A stretch of DNA of 64,000 bases from Desulfopila inferna (lineage in GTDB: Bacteria > Desulfobacterota > Desulfobulbia > Desulfobulbales > Desulfocapsaceae), in the NCBI RefSeq assembly GCF_016919005.1, contig NZ_JAFFQE010000001.1:372001-436000 (forward strand), in the 5' to 3' direction. Positions 1 through 8,745 of this stretch are shown in pieces. Under the pieces are notes generated by a model. The model ran no database searches and was not told where the DNA came from. It worked only from the letters and a program-made list of their open reading frames with translations. The stretch's first letter is position 1. Each line of letters starts with the position of its first letter. The translations under genes were made by a program, and so were the position numbers.

Positions 1-2
1 TG

Positions 3-944
3 TTCGATGTTGCCAGTGATCAGATGATCCTCGGCAAATCATATAACGGCAAACTCTCTCAGAGTAAAGAAATGCTTTTTCGCTTCTGTGACAGCATCAT
101 GCATGATCTCACAGGCTCCAAAGGACTTGCCGACACACAAATCGCCTTCGTCTCCCATGAGCGTGACGCTAAGCGAAAAGAAGTTTATCTTACTGATATT
201 TTAGGTCGGGATCTACGCCAGGTAACCCGTCACAAGAACCTGGTAGTCTCGCCGCGTTTTGTTCCTACCGACGGCAAGTTTTTAACGTATACCTCTTACC
301 ATACCGGTAACCAGAATCTCTATATCACCGATCTGCGTCAAAACAAGACCACGCGTGTGCTTTCCCAGCGCAACGGCATGAACCTGGCTCCCGGATGGTT
401 TCCCGATGGCAGCAAGATGCTTATCACTCTCTCCTATAAAGGGAATCCTGATCTTTTTCTCATGAATAGAGAGGGAAAAATTCTGGAACAGGTAACCGCA
501 AATGTAGGCATAAATGTTTCAGCCACTATTTCTCCGGATGGCAACCGGGCCGTATTCGTTTCCGACAGATCTGGTCGGCCGCAGCTTTATCTTATGGACC
601 TCAAGACCAGAAATACACAGCGAATCACCTTTACGGGTTCAGAAAATGCCGAACCAAGTTGGCACCCGACAGAAGATCTCATCGTCTATTCGAGCCTGAG
701 AAACGGCGTATATCAAATCTGTACAAAAAAACCGGGACAGGGCGCACCATCTACCCAACTTACCACGGATTTGAGTCATCACGAATCTCCGTCCTGGTCA
801 CCCGACGGCAATCAAATAGTTTTTTCGAAACAAGACGGCAGAGAAAACAAAATCTACGCAATGATGAAAAATGGTTCTTTCCAACGGAGACTTTTTAATT
901 TTCCCGGAAGTCAGACCTACCCACGCTGGGAAGTCAATTACTAA
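3..944 (+). CDS. tolB: TolB, periplasmic beta-propeller protein of the Tol-Pal system (5' end outside window)
   Basis: The open frame enters from the left edge, so the start codon and signal peptide are not visible. The first visible residues (FDVASDQMILGKSY) continue into MLFRFCDSIMHDLTG, which fits the TolB N-terminal domain. The rest shows repeated SPDG/FPDG blades (for example around residues 175 and 260) of a six-bladed propeller, ending YPRWEVNY. TolB acts in the periplasm and links Pal and the Tol inner-membrane complex during outer-membrane constriction. A cpoB-like gene follows after 21 bp, which supports the assignment. No pal gene lies between them, where many proteobacteria carry it. 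Confidence 0.95.
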   Translation, partial: FDVASDQMILGKSYNGKLSQSKEMLFRFCDSIMHDLTGSKGLADTQIAFVSHERDAKRKEVYLTDILGRDLRQVTRHKNLVVSPRFVPTDGKFLTYTSYHTGNQNLYITDLRQNKTTRVLSQRNGMNLAPGWFPDGSKMLITLSYKGNPDLFLMNREGKILEQVTANVGINVSATISPDGNRAVFVSDRSGRPQLYLMDLKTRNTQRITFTGSENAEPSWHPTEDLIVYSSLRNGVYQICTKKPGQGAPSTQLTTDLSHHESPSWSPDGNQIVFSKQDGRENKIYAMMKNGSFQRRLFNFPGSQTYPRWEVNY

Positions 945-965
945 TTATACAAACTTAAAAAAGCC

Positions 966-2027
966 ATGAAAAAGAAACTTGCTACCTTGTTCGCCCTCTT
1001 AGCTCTTTCTCCTCTCCTGACCCAATGTGCTACCCAGGATGATGTCAGCAAACTGAATTACCAACTGCGAGTCGTTAACAAGAAGTTGGAGGACATGAAG
1101 ATGGGAACCGTCGGTCAGATGCAGCAGAGGCAGGCCTCCTCTTCCAGTCGAATTGACGAGCTGCGCCAGGAGATACTGGTTCTGCGCGGACAGCTGGATG
1201 AAATGGCGCACTACAACCGACAACTGACGGAGCAGAATAAGGAGCTTGATCTATCGTTGCAGCAGTATGCCGAAACAATGAACACCGAGATAGAAAAAGA
1301 AATAAAGGCGTTACAGACAAACTATCAGACAAAAGAGGCCAAGCTAGACGATTTGGAGAAATCCCTGACTCAACAACAGAAAGTGCTGCAATCCATTCAG
1401 GAATCCCGCATACAGGAAGCCCGAAAAAAAGCTGAGGCTGCCGCTCTTGCCGCTGAAAAGGCCAGAGCGCGCGCCAAAGCCTCAAGTCAGGCTCTTGCAA
1501 GTAGTAATGGCCAGGAGGTGGTGTCGATTGACGCCAATAAGACAAAAACGGTTTATGGCAATTCTGCAGAGAGGAAACCCTCACCACAACCAACCGTACA
1601 ACCAGAGAAAACCGATTCCTCCGCTTCAGTGTCACCCCCTGAATCAACACCTCAAGCGACTCCTGACTCTTTAGAATCGGCCGATAAGGCGTATGCCGAT
1701 GGAGATTTTGCCAAGGCGTATGATCTCTATGAAAAATATGCCCTGGAGCATAAAACCGGTGATAAAGTCATTACAGCCAAATATATGATGGGGGAAAGTC
1801 TTTTTAATCAGGAGGAGTACGACCAGGCTATTTTGCAGTATCAAAATATTATCTCCAATCATCCATCTCATGCACGCGCCGCTTCAGCACTGTTAAAGCA
1901 GGGGATGGCTTTTGAAAAAGTATCCGATTTTGAGACGGCCAAGATAATATACAAGAAAATTGCGACTGCATATCCTTCCTCACCTGAGGCGGAGAGAGCC
2001 AAAGAACGAAGCTCAAAGATAAACTGA
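966..2027 (+). CDS. cpoB: CpoB/YbgF-like Tol-Pal accessory lipoprotein with coiled coil and TPRs
   Basis: This 353-residue protein begins with a lipoprotein signal peptide whose lipobox LTQC puts the modified cysteine at residue 21. A long coiled coil (about 25-165) and an Ala/Lys-rich stretch follow, then a Pro/Ser/Thr linker (about 195-235). Three tetratricopeptide repeats close the protein (ADGDFAKAYDLYEKY, NQEEYDQAILQYQNI, KVSDFETAKIIYKKI). This is the CpoB/YbgF plan, coiled coil then TPR. E. coli CpoB coordinates septal peptidoglycan synthesis with Tol-Pal constriction. E. coli CpoB is a soluble periplasmic protein; the lipobox suggests this one is anchored. The position directly after tolB supports the call. 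No strong Shine-Dalgarno is seen before the ATG. Confidence 0.88.
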   Translation: MKKKLATLFALLALSPLLTQCATQDDVSKLNYQLRVVNKKLEDMKMGTVGQMQQRQASSSSRIDELRQEILVLRGQLDEMAHYNRQLTEQNKELDLSLQQYAETMNTEIEKEIKALQTNYQTKEAKLDDLEKSLTQQQKVLQSIQESRIQEARKKAEAAALAAEKARARAKASSQALASSNGQEVVSIDANKTKTVYGNSAERKPSPQPTVQPEKTDSSASVSPPESTPQATPDSLESADKAYADGDFAKAYDLYEKYALEHKTGDKVITAKYMMGESLFNQEEYDQAILQYQNIISNHPSHARAASALLKQGMAFEKVSDFETAKIIYKKIATAYPSSPEAERAKERSSKIN

Positions 2028-2034
2028 CGGGATT

Positions 2035-2775
2035 TTGTCTTTGAAAACCAGACTCGACGAATTGCTTGTCCTGCATAAATTGGCGCCTGATCTTAAGACT
2101 GCCAGAGCACTCATAGGTGCGGGACAGGTATTCGTCAACGATACATGCTCCGATAAGGCCGGCAACCTTCATGATCTAAAGGATCGTATACGGACTAAGC
2201 AGGGCTGCAGCTATGTCTCCAGGGGTGGCCTTAAGCTGGAAAAGGCCCTCTCCCATTTTAGCCTTGATGTAGCTGAGATGATCTGCGCCGATATCGGCGC
2301 GAGCAGTGGCGGCTTCACCGACTGCCTGCTTCAGCATGGAGCAGGCCGCGTCTACGCTGTTGATGTGGCTTATGGGCAATTTTCCTGGAAACTGCGGAAG
2401 GATCCCCGAGTTGTAGTTGTTGAAAGATTCAACGCACGTAATCTCAGTAAAGACCAGATCACCGAACCGCTCGATTTAGCAGTCATCGATGCATCCTTCA
2501 TTTCCCTGACCACGCTCCTTCCTCCTCTTCTCCCTTTGTTCAGGGAAAAAATTCGGATCCTGGCCCTCATCAAACCTCAATTTGAGTTACCGAAAGAACT
2601 TGTTGAAAAAGGTGGAGTTGTCAAAGATGAATATTCTCACCAACAGGCAATTGCTGGAGTCGTCCGGTTTTCTTCTGCCCGCAACCTTAAGGTGGAGGGA
2701 GTCATTGAATCTCCGATTCTGGGACCGAAGGGAAACAAGGAATTCTTGATTTCGCTTACCGGAACGGTAATATGA
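2035..2775 (+). CDS. tlyA: TlyA-family rRNA 2'-O-methyltransferase / hemolysin-like protein
   Basis: The 246-residue product has an N-terminal S4 RNA-binding domain (about 1-65). A FtsJ/RrmJ-type Rossmann methyltransferase follows, with SAM motif ADIGASSGGFTD at 85-96, VIDASFISL and IKPQFE. YVSRGGLKLEKAL at 60-72 is a TlyA hallmark. Mycobacterial TlyA methylates cytidines in 16S and 23S rRNA; the exact target here is unknown. The start is TTG at 2035; a second in-frame TTG at 2041 is equally possible, and a weak GACGGGA lies just upstream. It follows cpoB after 7 bp and is probably co-transcribed with it. Confidence 0.9.
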   Translation: MSLKTRLDELLVLHKLAPDLKTARALIGAGQVFVNDTCSDKAGNLHDLKDRIRTKQGCSYVSRGGLKLEKALSHFSLDVAEMICADIGASSGGFTDCLLQHGAGRVYAVDVAYGQFSWKLRKDPRVVVVERFNARNLSKDQITEPLDLAVIDASFISLTTLLPPLLPLFREKIRILALIKPQFELPKELVEKGGVVKDEYSHQQAIAGVVRFSSARNLKVEGVIESPILGPKGNKEFLISLTGTVI

Positions 2776-2783
2776 ACAGTTTC

Positions 2784-2982
2784 GTAACTAGCAAAGAGCT
2801 AAAAACCAGCAGTTTACCCTGAACCGTAACTGTTCAGAGGTAAGCACCCTGAAGGGCATAAACTCCGACTCCGGATGTGCGCAGGTAAATCGCAGGCTCA
2901 GGCTCCGAGCAGCGCGGAAAACTATAGTGTGCCTCCGTTTTCAGGCTGATCGCGTACAGATGGGGTACTGCTGAATACTTAC
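2784..2982 (+). repeat. Intergenic ITR element, copy A
   Basis: This 199-bp noncoding element lies between convergent tlyA and the M48 peptidase gene. It starts GTAACTAGCAAAG and ends CTGCTGAATACTTAC, an imperfect inverted terminal repeat. Inside are CAGTTTACCCTGAAC (from 2810) and the core GGGCATAAACTCCGACT (2854-2870). The same modules recur at 17952-18082 and 62239-62399. No protein is encoded. Confidence 0.75.
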
Positions 2983-2987
2983 CCGGT

Positions 2988-4391
2988 TTATTTCTCCAGT
3001 CTCTTGATTAGATCCAGCGTCTGTTCGGCATCAAGCTGCTGCTCATCTTCAAGATTACCTTCGCTGATCGCTGTTTCGAGATTTTTTCTGGAAAGTTCCA
3101 GCTTACCGTGAAGAAGGTCGTACTTTCCCAGATAATATTTAGTTTCAGCCGATTTCCCCCGGGTAGCACTGAGTTTCCCCAGATTGAAATATGCTTTGTC
3201 ATATTCCGGTATTTCGGCGATCACATCTTTATACAATTTTTCCGCCTCTTCCAGCAGACCCATTTGAAAAGCTACTCCGGCAAGGGAATGAGCTGCATAC
3301 ATATTTGATCTATCGTTTTTGTAGGCAGCGGAAAGCGTGGTGTATGCCTTTTCGGTATTGCCGCTTTCAAATTCAATGATGCCCCGGTCCACCAGAAGTA
3401 CATTCTTTTGACCTATGGTATTTATGACTTCTTCGATTAATTTGAGACTGGAGGCATAATTGTTTTCTATACGATCGAGCTGAGCCAGGCCATATTTCGC
3501 CATGATAATTTCCAGTTCGTCGGCTCTGCTGCTTGAAAGAACCGATGAACAATATTCACGAAGATAAAAACTATCTTTTGTTTCCGCCATTATCCTGTAT
3601 TTGAACCGCAAAAAATCAAAATTATTTCCCCTGTTAAAACCCTCAATCTCCTTCTTATCAGAACTAACCAGGGTTTGAACATAATCCAGACGTGCTTCAG
3701 GATTAGGATGAGTCAGAAGATACTGCGGCATCATACTGGATCGATATCGAGCTATCTGCCGCATGGTCTGCAGCATTTTAACCTGACCGTCGGGGTGCCG
3801 CTCCATCTTTTTCATCCAGTCATAGGCCAGCAAATCGGCTTCTTCTTCATCCAATCTGCTGAAATGCAGTGCAGCACTCTGCCCAGCGGCCATGGAACCG
3901 GCAAGGAGTGCCTCCGTCGCTGCTCCTCCACCCAGCGCAAGAGCGGCCAGAACAAGCCCCATAGTCGCCAAAGAGATCTTTTTCCCCTTGCCTATCCTTG
4001 AAGAGATATGCCTCTTGACGATATGACCTATTTCGTGGGCAATAACGGAAACAAGCTCGTTCTCGCTATCGACTTTTTCAATAAGTCCGCTGTTAAAGAA
4101 AATCAGACCGGATGGAGCAGCAAACGCGTTGAAATCCTTACTTTTTAATACAAAGAAGTGATAATCGAAAAATTGAACGCCGGCAACCTTGATAACCTCC
4201 TCTCCAAGTTTTTCAATATACTGCTTAAGATCGGGATCATCGAGAACCTCGAAGCTGGATCGTACGGTGTAGAGCAGTTTTTCTCCGACCTCACGCTCCT
4301 CCCCGATGGTGAAACCATTACTTCTTACCGGTAAAAAACAGACCGACACAATCAGGTAGCAGACCAGTAGAGTTCGTTGTAGTGTCTTCAT
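2988..4391 (-). CDS. M48-family zinc metalloprotease with C-terminal TPRs (BepA-like)
   Basis: The 467-residue protein has an N-terminal hydrophobic signal segment (about 7-22), so it is predicted periplasmic. An M48 domain carries zinc motif H119-E-I-G-H123 and the third ligand E184 in DEEEADLLAYD. A Gly/Ala-rich hydrophobic segment (145-172) lies between them. TPR-like helices fill residues 290-450. BepA/YfgC in E. coli is built this way and acts on outer-membrane protein assembly. The start ATG overlaps the stop of the upstream oleD-like gene as ATGA (4388-4391), so translation is probably coupled to the ole genes. That coupling is odd, because M48 peptidases are not part of known olefin synthesis. 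Confidence 0.88.
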   Translation of the reverse strand: MKTLQRTLLVCYLIVSVCFLPVRSNGFTIGEEREVGEKLLYTVRSSFEVLDDPDLKQYIEKLGEEVIKVAGVQFFDYHFFVLKSKDFNAFAAPSGLIFFNSGLIEKVDSENELVSVIAHEIGHIVKRHISSRIGKGKKISLATMGLVLAALALGGGAATEALLAGSMAAGQSAALHFSRLDEEEADLLAYDWMKKMERHPDGQVKMLQTMRQIARYRSSMMPQYLLTHPNPEARLDYVQTLVSSDKKEIEGFNRGNNFDFLRFKYRIMAETKDSFYLREYCSSVLSSSRADELEIIMAKYGLAQLDRIENNYASSLKLIEEVINTIGQKNVLLVDRGIIEFESGNTEKAYTTLSAAYKNDRSNMYAAHSLAGVAFQMGLLEEAEKLYKDVIAEIPEYDKAYFNLGKLSATRGKSAETKYYLGKYDLLHGKLELSRKNLETAISEGNLEDEQQLDAEQTLDLIKRLEK

Positions 4392-5380
4392 TTTTCTTTT
4401 AACCAGTGAATGAGTTTATCCATGCCCTCTTCAATGGAGACAACAGGCAGATAGCCAAAGTCTTGCTGTGCTCTGTCATGAGAAAAATAATGTGATCTGG
4501 CCAGTTGCTCTGCCAAAAATCGCGTCATTTTAGGTTCTCCACCTCGACGCAACAGCCTATGAGTCGTTTCCAATAAAAAGCCGGTGGTCCGGGCGGCGGG
4601 TAAAGACACTTTCCCGGTGACCGGCGGTACGTCCATTCGTTTAAACAGATCATTGATCCATTGCCACATCCTTACCGGTCTTTCCTGGCCTATAAAATAA
4701 GCTTTTCCAGACGCTGAAGCAGATGATATCAGGTTTTGCGCGGCCAGAAAGTGAGCCTGGGCGACATTGTCAATATAGGTTATATCCACCTTATTTGTGC
4801 CGTCTCCGACAATTTTCAGCGTTCCCTTGCGACCTCTTTCCAGAAGTCTGGGGACCAGATGAGGATCTCCGGGACCCCATATCAGGTGGGGGCGAATAGC
4901 ACATGTTTTCAATACTTCCTGATCTACCGATAAAACCAGTTTTTCCGCTATCGCTTTACTCTTTGCATATCCACAAAGAAATTGCGACGCATAGCGCAGA
5001 TTTTCGTTGCCGTTGATAATATCCTCTCTATCAAAGACCACCGATGGCGTGGATGTATGAACAAGAGCGGGAATACCGTTGAGCAGACAACCATCTATAA
5101 TATTTTGTGTTCCCTGAACATTTATAGTGTAATATTCCTGCCATTGCCCCCAGATTCCCGCCAGTGCCGCAACGTGAAAAACCACATCGCAGTTGGTAAG
5201 GTGCTGCAAGATAAATTCTCTGTCACATATGTCGCCACGAAAGCACCGGATGCCGAGGGCTTCGAGTTCAGGATATAGGCTCCTGCCGAGAACCTGGCAT
5301 TCGACTCCCTGGCGCAACAGAATTTTAATAATGGCTTTTCCGACGAAACCACCTCCGCCCGTTATGATAGCTTTATTCAT
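4388..5380 (-). CDS. oleD: OleD-like NAD(P)-dependent 2-alkyl-3-ketoalkanoate reductase
   Basis: This is a 3-beta-HSD/short-chain dehydrogenase of 330 residues. The Rossmann motif GGGGFVGKAI lies near residues 8-17 and the active-site pair is Y138-x-x-x-K142 (GYAKSK). In olefin biosynthesis OleD reduces the beta-keto acid made by OleA to a beta-hydroxy acid. The chosen ATG at 5380 overlaps the oleC stop as ATGA and has GGCCGGAA upstream; the frame stays open 30 bp further, but that would deepen the overlap. The domain alone cannot exclude another epimerase or dehydrogenase; the oleB-oleC context decides the name. Confidence 0.82.
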   Translation of the reverse strand: MNKAIITGGGGFVGKAIIKILLRQGVECQVLGRSLYPELEALGIRCFRGDICDREFILQHLTNCDVVFHVAALAGIWGQWQEYYTINVQGTQNIIDGCLLNGIPALVHTSTPSVVFDREDIINGNENLRYASQFLCGYAKSKAIAEKLVLSVDQEVLKTCAIRPHLIWGPGDPHLVPRLLERGRKGTLKIVGDGTNKVDITYIDNVAQAHFLAAQNLISSASASGKAYFIGQERPVRMWQWINDLFKRMDVPPVTGKVSLPAARTTGFLLETTHRLLRRGGEPKMTRFLAEQLARSHYFSHDRAQQDFGYLPVVSIEEGMDKLIHWLKEK

Positions 5381-7020
5381 TTCCGGCCTGCTAGTACGTT
5401 TTCTGCCCACACCGCCAGTTTTTCTCGGAATATTTTGGCGTTGTGACGTATATCCACTGGAAAAGAATCATGAAAAAAGTAGTGTTCAATATCACATACG
5501 AGAACCGACTCTCCGGCCAGATTGACCACCTCCTTAAGGATTTCATCATCAGAGCGTTTACTGCTTTTCTCTTTTTCCAGCACCAGAACCGGTAATTTCT
5601 CTTCCCCCGCGCCGACACCGACAAGGGCGCTGCGGAATATATCAGGATGATTATTGACAATGGCTTCACATTGAATGGTATATTTAATACCGTTTCGGGT
5701 TTTGACCCGGTGCCCTTTCCTTCCACAAAACCATAATCTTCCTTTGCCATCGAGGAAACCCGTATCACCCATCCTATGCCAGAAAAGGTCGTTATAGCGT
5801 GTTTTAGCCATCCGTGTTTCAGTGTCGTTGTTGTCATAAGCACGTGTCACTACATCACCGCTGACCATAATTTCTCCGATTTCTTCGGGTCCAAGAATCA
5901 TGCTTTCCTTTACTTCAGTAATAATATTATCCGATAATCGGATAATTCTGATGTCAATTCCGGGTAGTGGTCTGCCAACACATGTTCCTCTCCCCTGCCG
6001 TGTCTGATGCCAGGTCTCTCCGACAACCTCCTCAGCCTCGATAGAGACGATCGGCAGACTTTCAGTGGCCCCATAAGGTATATGCACTTCGGCTTCGGTT
6101 GGGAGAATTTTCTGAACTCGCTGCAGTAATTCACCTGAAACAGGGGCACCGGCCATGAGCACTTTTTTTAAGGTTGGAAGCTTGATATTTCTTGAGAGAC
6201 AATAGGTGCTGACAACGTTCCATAGTGCAGGTGAACCAAAGGAATAGGTAACCTGATGCCGCATGAGTGACTTCACAAATTTTTCTGGATTCACCCTTGC
6301 CGGTTTGGTTGCATCCATATCCGGTATAACAGCACAGGCTCCAAGGGCTGTCGAGAAGAGGGCAAACAGCGGAAATGCCGGCTGGTCTATATCACCCGCA
6401 ACTATGCCGTAATAGTTTTTGATATGCTGGAGTTGTGCGGCAAAAACGGAGTGCTCATAACGGACTCCCTTGGGAGGACCAGTCGAGCCTGTGGTAAAGA
6501 TTATAGCGGCAAGATCATCCTTTGCAGGCTGATAGACTGGATACTTTTTTACTTTTAAAAGTGTAGCATTATTGAGATCGGACCCGAAAATTCCCAACGA
6601 ATTACCTAAACAGAATTTCAGCTTGAGTGAAGAGAAATGTTTTTTAAAAAGTGACAGAAAAAAATGGGCCTTGGCGATCCCGATAAATACCAGAGGCTCA
6701 ACACCTGAAACACAGCGCAGAAGATTTTTGTATCCCATTCCCGGGTCAATTAAAATGACGGGTGAACCTAGTTTGAACAAGGCGAAGGTTAAGCAGATGA
6801 AGTCTGCTGAAGGCTTGACCATCAGCATGACCCTGTCACCAGGTTTTACTCCGCTTTTCCTGAGATACCAGGCATATTGATCCGACCGTTTTTCCAATTC
6901 GGCAAAACTCAGGCATTTTCCGTTTTTGGCCTCAATAACACCTGCTGCATCACCTCTGAGCAGTACAGCTTCGCTGAGGCTACCGGCGATGTTATCTGTT
7001 TTTTGAATATTAGCTGACAT
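5377..7020 (-). CDS. oleC: OleC-like AMP-dependent synthetase (beta-lactone synthetase)
   Basis: The 547-residue ANL-superfamily enzyme shows the phosphate loop TTGSTGPPKG at 176-185, the YGATE motif and MGDTGFLDGKGRLWFCGR before the C-terminal subdomain. OleC enzymes adenylate beta-hydroxy acids and close them to beta-lactones. The enzyme sits between an OleB-like hydrolase (11-bp overlap) and an OleD-like reductase (ATGA overlap). This oleB-oleC-oleD order is the reason for preferring OleC over a generic acyl-CoA synthetase. It is predicted cytoplasmic, with no signal peptide. Confidence 0.85.
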   Translation of the reverse strand: MSANIQKTDNIAGSLSEAVLLRGDAAGVIEAKNGKCLSFAELEKRSDQYAWYLRKSGVKPGDRVMLMVKPSADFICLTFALFKLGSPVILIDPGMGYKNLLRCVSGVEPLVFIGIAKAHFFLSLFKKHFSSLKLKFCLGNSLGIFGSDLNNATLLKVKKYPVYQPAKDDLAAIIFTTGSTGPPKGVRYEHSVFAAQLQHIKNYYGIVAGDIDQPAFPLFALFSTALGACAVIPDMDATKPARVNPEKFVKSLMRHQVTYSFGSPALWNVVSTYCLSRNIKLPTLKKVLMAGAPVSGELLQRVQKILPTEAEVHIPYGATESLPIVSIEAEEVVGETWHQTRQGRGTCVGRPLPGIDIRIIRLSDNIITEVKESMILGPEEIGEIMVSGDVVTRAYDNNDTETRMAKTRYNDLFWHRMGDTGFLDGKGRLWFCGRKGHRVKTRNGIKYTIQCEAIVNNHPDIFRSALVGVGAGEEKLPVLVLEKEKSSKRSDDEILKEVVNLAGESVLVCDIEHYFFHDSFPVDIRHNAKIFREKLAVWAENVLAGRK

Positions 7021-7873
7021 TGAGATTGAAAAAAGAATTCAAGTGAGGCCTGATAGTTTCATATCCATCTTCGAGAATATAGTGGCCCAGATTGTCAAAA
7101 TAGTGCGCCTCCGCATCAGGAAAAAGGCTTTTCCATTGCTGATAAAACTCCCTGGTAAAACAGAAATCCTTCCCTCCCCAAAGCACAAGAAGAGGGATCT
7201 TCCTCTCTTTTATACGTCCAAGACCTTCTTCGATTTCAAGCAGTGTTCCATAGGAGGGATGGGAGGCTTCCAGAGGAATATCCATTACGAATCCATGGAC
7301 GGCAATGCGGTTCTTCCATGAATCATAGGGCCGCAGGTAATATTTTTTGGTCAGCCCGTTTATCGGTTTGACGACAGCCATAAAGGTCGCCGGCCAGGCA
7401 AAACCGTTCAATCCTCTCACCAAAAATTGACCAATTATCGGCCAGCGACAGAGAGCAATTCGAAATGGAATGCGTTGCGACCGAAAAGCCGCAGTGTTGA
7501 GAACGACAATTTTTTCGATTTTTTCGGAATTTCTGACGGCGAATCCCATCCCAATCGCTCCGCCCCAATCATGCACCATCAACGAGCATTTGTTGATATC
7601 TAGTGAATTTAGGAGCTTGGTCAGGTTCTCTATATGCCGGCTCAGGGTATAATCATATTCCTGAGGTTTATCTGAGTAGCCGCAACCCATGTGGTCCAGA
7701 GCAATGACTCGAAAGTTATTGCGCAAATGCTTTATGACATTCCTGTAGTAAAAAGACCAGGTTGGATTGCCATGGACAGCTACGATAACAGGACCCTGCC
7801 CTTCATCTATATAATGGAGACGATGGCCGTCAATCCTGGCGTAATGTGATTTGAAATTGTATTCAGGATGCAA
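7010..7873 (-). CDS. oleB: OleB-like alpha/beta hydrolase (haloalkane-dehalogenase type)
   Basis: The 287-residue alpha/beta hydrolase has HGNPTWSF at 34-41 and nucleophile elbow HDWGG with D102. A candidate acid is D236 (GGKD) and the base is H264 (DNLGHY). An Asp nucleophile is the haloalkane-dehalogenase signature that OleB shares; OleB decarboxylates beta-lactones to cis-olefins. The start appears to be TTG at 7873 with no clear Shine-Dalgarno, because no in-frame ATG is near the N-terminus. It is the first gene of the 4-gene minus-strand run. OleA, the condensing thiolase that begins the pathway, is not encoded upstream. Confidence 0.85.
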   Translation of the reverse strand: MHPEYNFKSHYARIDGHRLHYIDEGQGPVIVAVHGNPTWSFYYRNVIKHLRNNFRVIALDHMGCGYSDKPQEYDYTLSRHIENLTKLLNSLDINKCSLMVHDWGGAIGMGFAVRNSEKIEKIVVLNTAAFRSQRIPFRIALCRWPIIGQFLVRGLNGFAWPATFMAVVKPINGLTKKYYLRPYDSWKNRIAVHGFVMDIPLEASHPSYGTLLEIEEGLGRIKERKIPLLVLWGGKDFCFTREFYQQWKSLFPDAEAHYFDNLGHYILEDGYETIRPHLNSFFNLNVS

Positions 7874-8475
7874 AATTTTTAAAGTAGTCTTTGTAATAAC
7901 GGCATTGCCGCCGGATTATGTAAAATTCAGGGCGAAGCTCCGGGATGGCAGGATTAAAAGTCAGATATACAAGGCGGGAGGCCGGATTTTCTTATGATAT
8001 GACGCCATCTTGATTCAAAAAACCTGATTTCAGAGCGTTCCTCTTCTGATCGTTCCCAACTGTTATGGAGAATTTCAATGTCTATCTATATTTACAACAG
8101 CAAACTGAATAAAGTAAGCGGAAATTTCTCTTTTGGGGAGAAAAATCCATCTCAAACAGCAGCCGCCTGCTTTTTTTCACCATAATATCTCCAGCCGGTG
8201 CAGACCGGAAGTTAGGCCTATCACAAACTCAGATCAAGTAAAAAAATAAAAAAAACATTGATTTTCATCTGTGCCTATGATATCAGCGTAGATAACGTGT
8301 GATAAGTCCACATAAAAATATTTTTATTTCTGTGGTCCTATTCCTTAACGCATCATTTTAAATTGGTACAATAGGGACTGTAAAAAGCGCACAATTTTTA
8401 TTATCCGGTCAAAAAGTGTATCGGATTGTTATCATGGAGTTCTACCAAGAACTGAGTACAAAAGGAGTTACAAAA
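7874..8475. other. 602-bp noncoding region between oleB and the cold-shock gene
   Basis: No convincing gene is present. A 35-codon reading frame (8078-8185, +) begins ATG after GGAGAATTTCA, but its product (MSIYIYNSKLNKVSGN...) is not recognisable and may be chance. An AT-rich inverted repeat at 8308-8335 (CCACATAAAAATA opposite TTTTTATTTCTGTGG) lies about 140 bp before the cold-shock start and could be part of its long leader. The region presumably holds divergent promoters for oleB and cspA; no clean -35/-10 pair was identified. Confidence 0.5.
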
Positions 8476-8676
8476 ATGGCAGAAGGAACAGTTAAGTGGT
8501 TTAATGATTCAAAAGGTTTTGGCTTTATCGAGCAAGATGGTGGACAGGATGTCTTCGTTCACTACTCCGCTATTCAATCTGAAGGCTTCAAATCCCTTGA
8601 AGAAGGGTCTCGTGTAAGCTTTGAAATTGTAGACGGCCCTAAAGGTCCTGCTGCTGAAAATGTCCAGAAAATCTGA
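8476..8676 (+). CDS. cspA: CspA-family cold-shock protein
   Basis: The 66-residue single-domain cold-shock protein opens [23 protein letters not shown] and continues DVFVHYSAI, carrying both RNP motifs (KGFGFI and VFVHY). These small OB-fold proteins bind single-stranded RNA and act as RNA chaperones. The ATG at 8476 is preceded by AAAGGAG at 8461-8467, which fixes the start; the frame is open about 60 bp further upstream without a better site. A strong terminator follows 23 bp after the stop, so it is probably monocistronic. Several cold-shock paralogues per genome are usual. Confidence 0.95.
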   Translation: MAEGTVKWFNDSKGFGFIEQDGGQDVFVHYSAIQSEGFKSLEEGSRVSFEIVDGPKGPAAENVQKI

Positions 8677-8699
8677 TAGCACTTAAAGACCTAACCCAA

Positions 8700-8730
8700 C
8701 CCCTCCGGATTCCTGGAGGGGTTTTGTTTT
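8700..8730 (+). terminator. Rho-independent terminator after cspA
   Basis: A 7-bp GC stem (CCCCTCC 8700-8706, GGAGGGG 8715-8721) with an 8-nt loop is followed by TTTTGTTTT. It lies between convergent cspA and pepA. Confidence 0.88.
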
Positions 8731-8745
8731 GCACTTCAAAGATTC

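Noticed and set aside
1075-1650. 191-codon minus-strand reading frame opposite cpoB
   Set aside because: Antisense to the coiled coil and linker, with the Pro/Ser/Cys-rich composition of a shadow frame.
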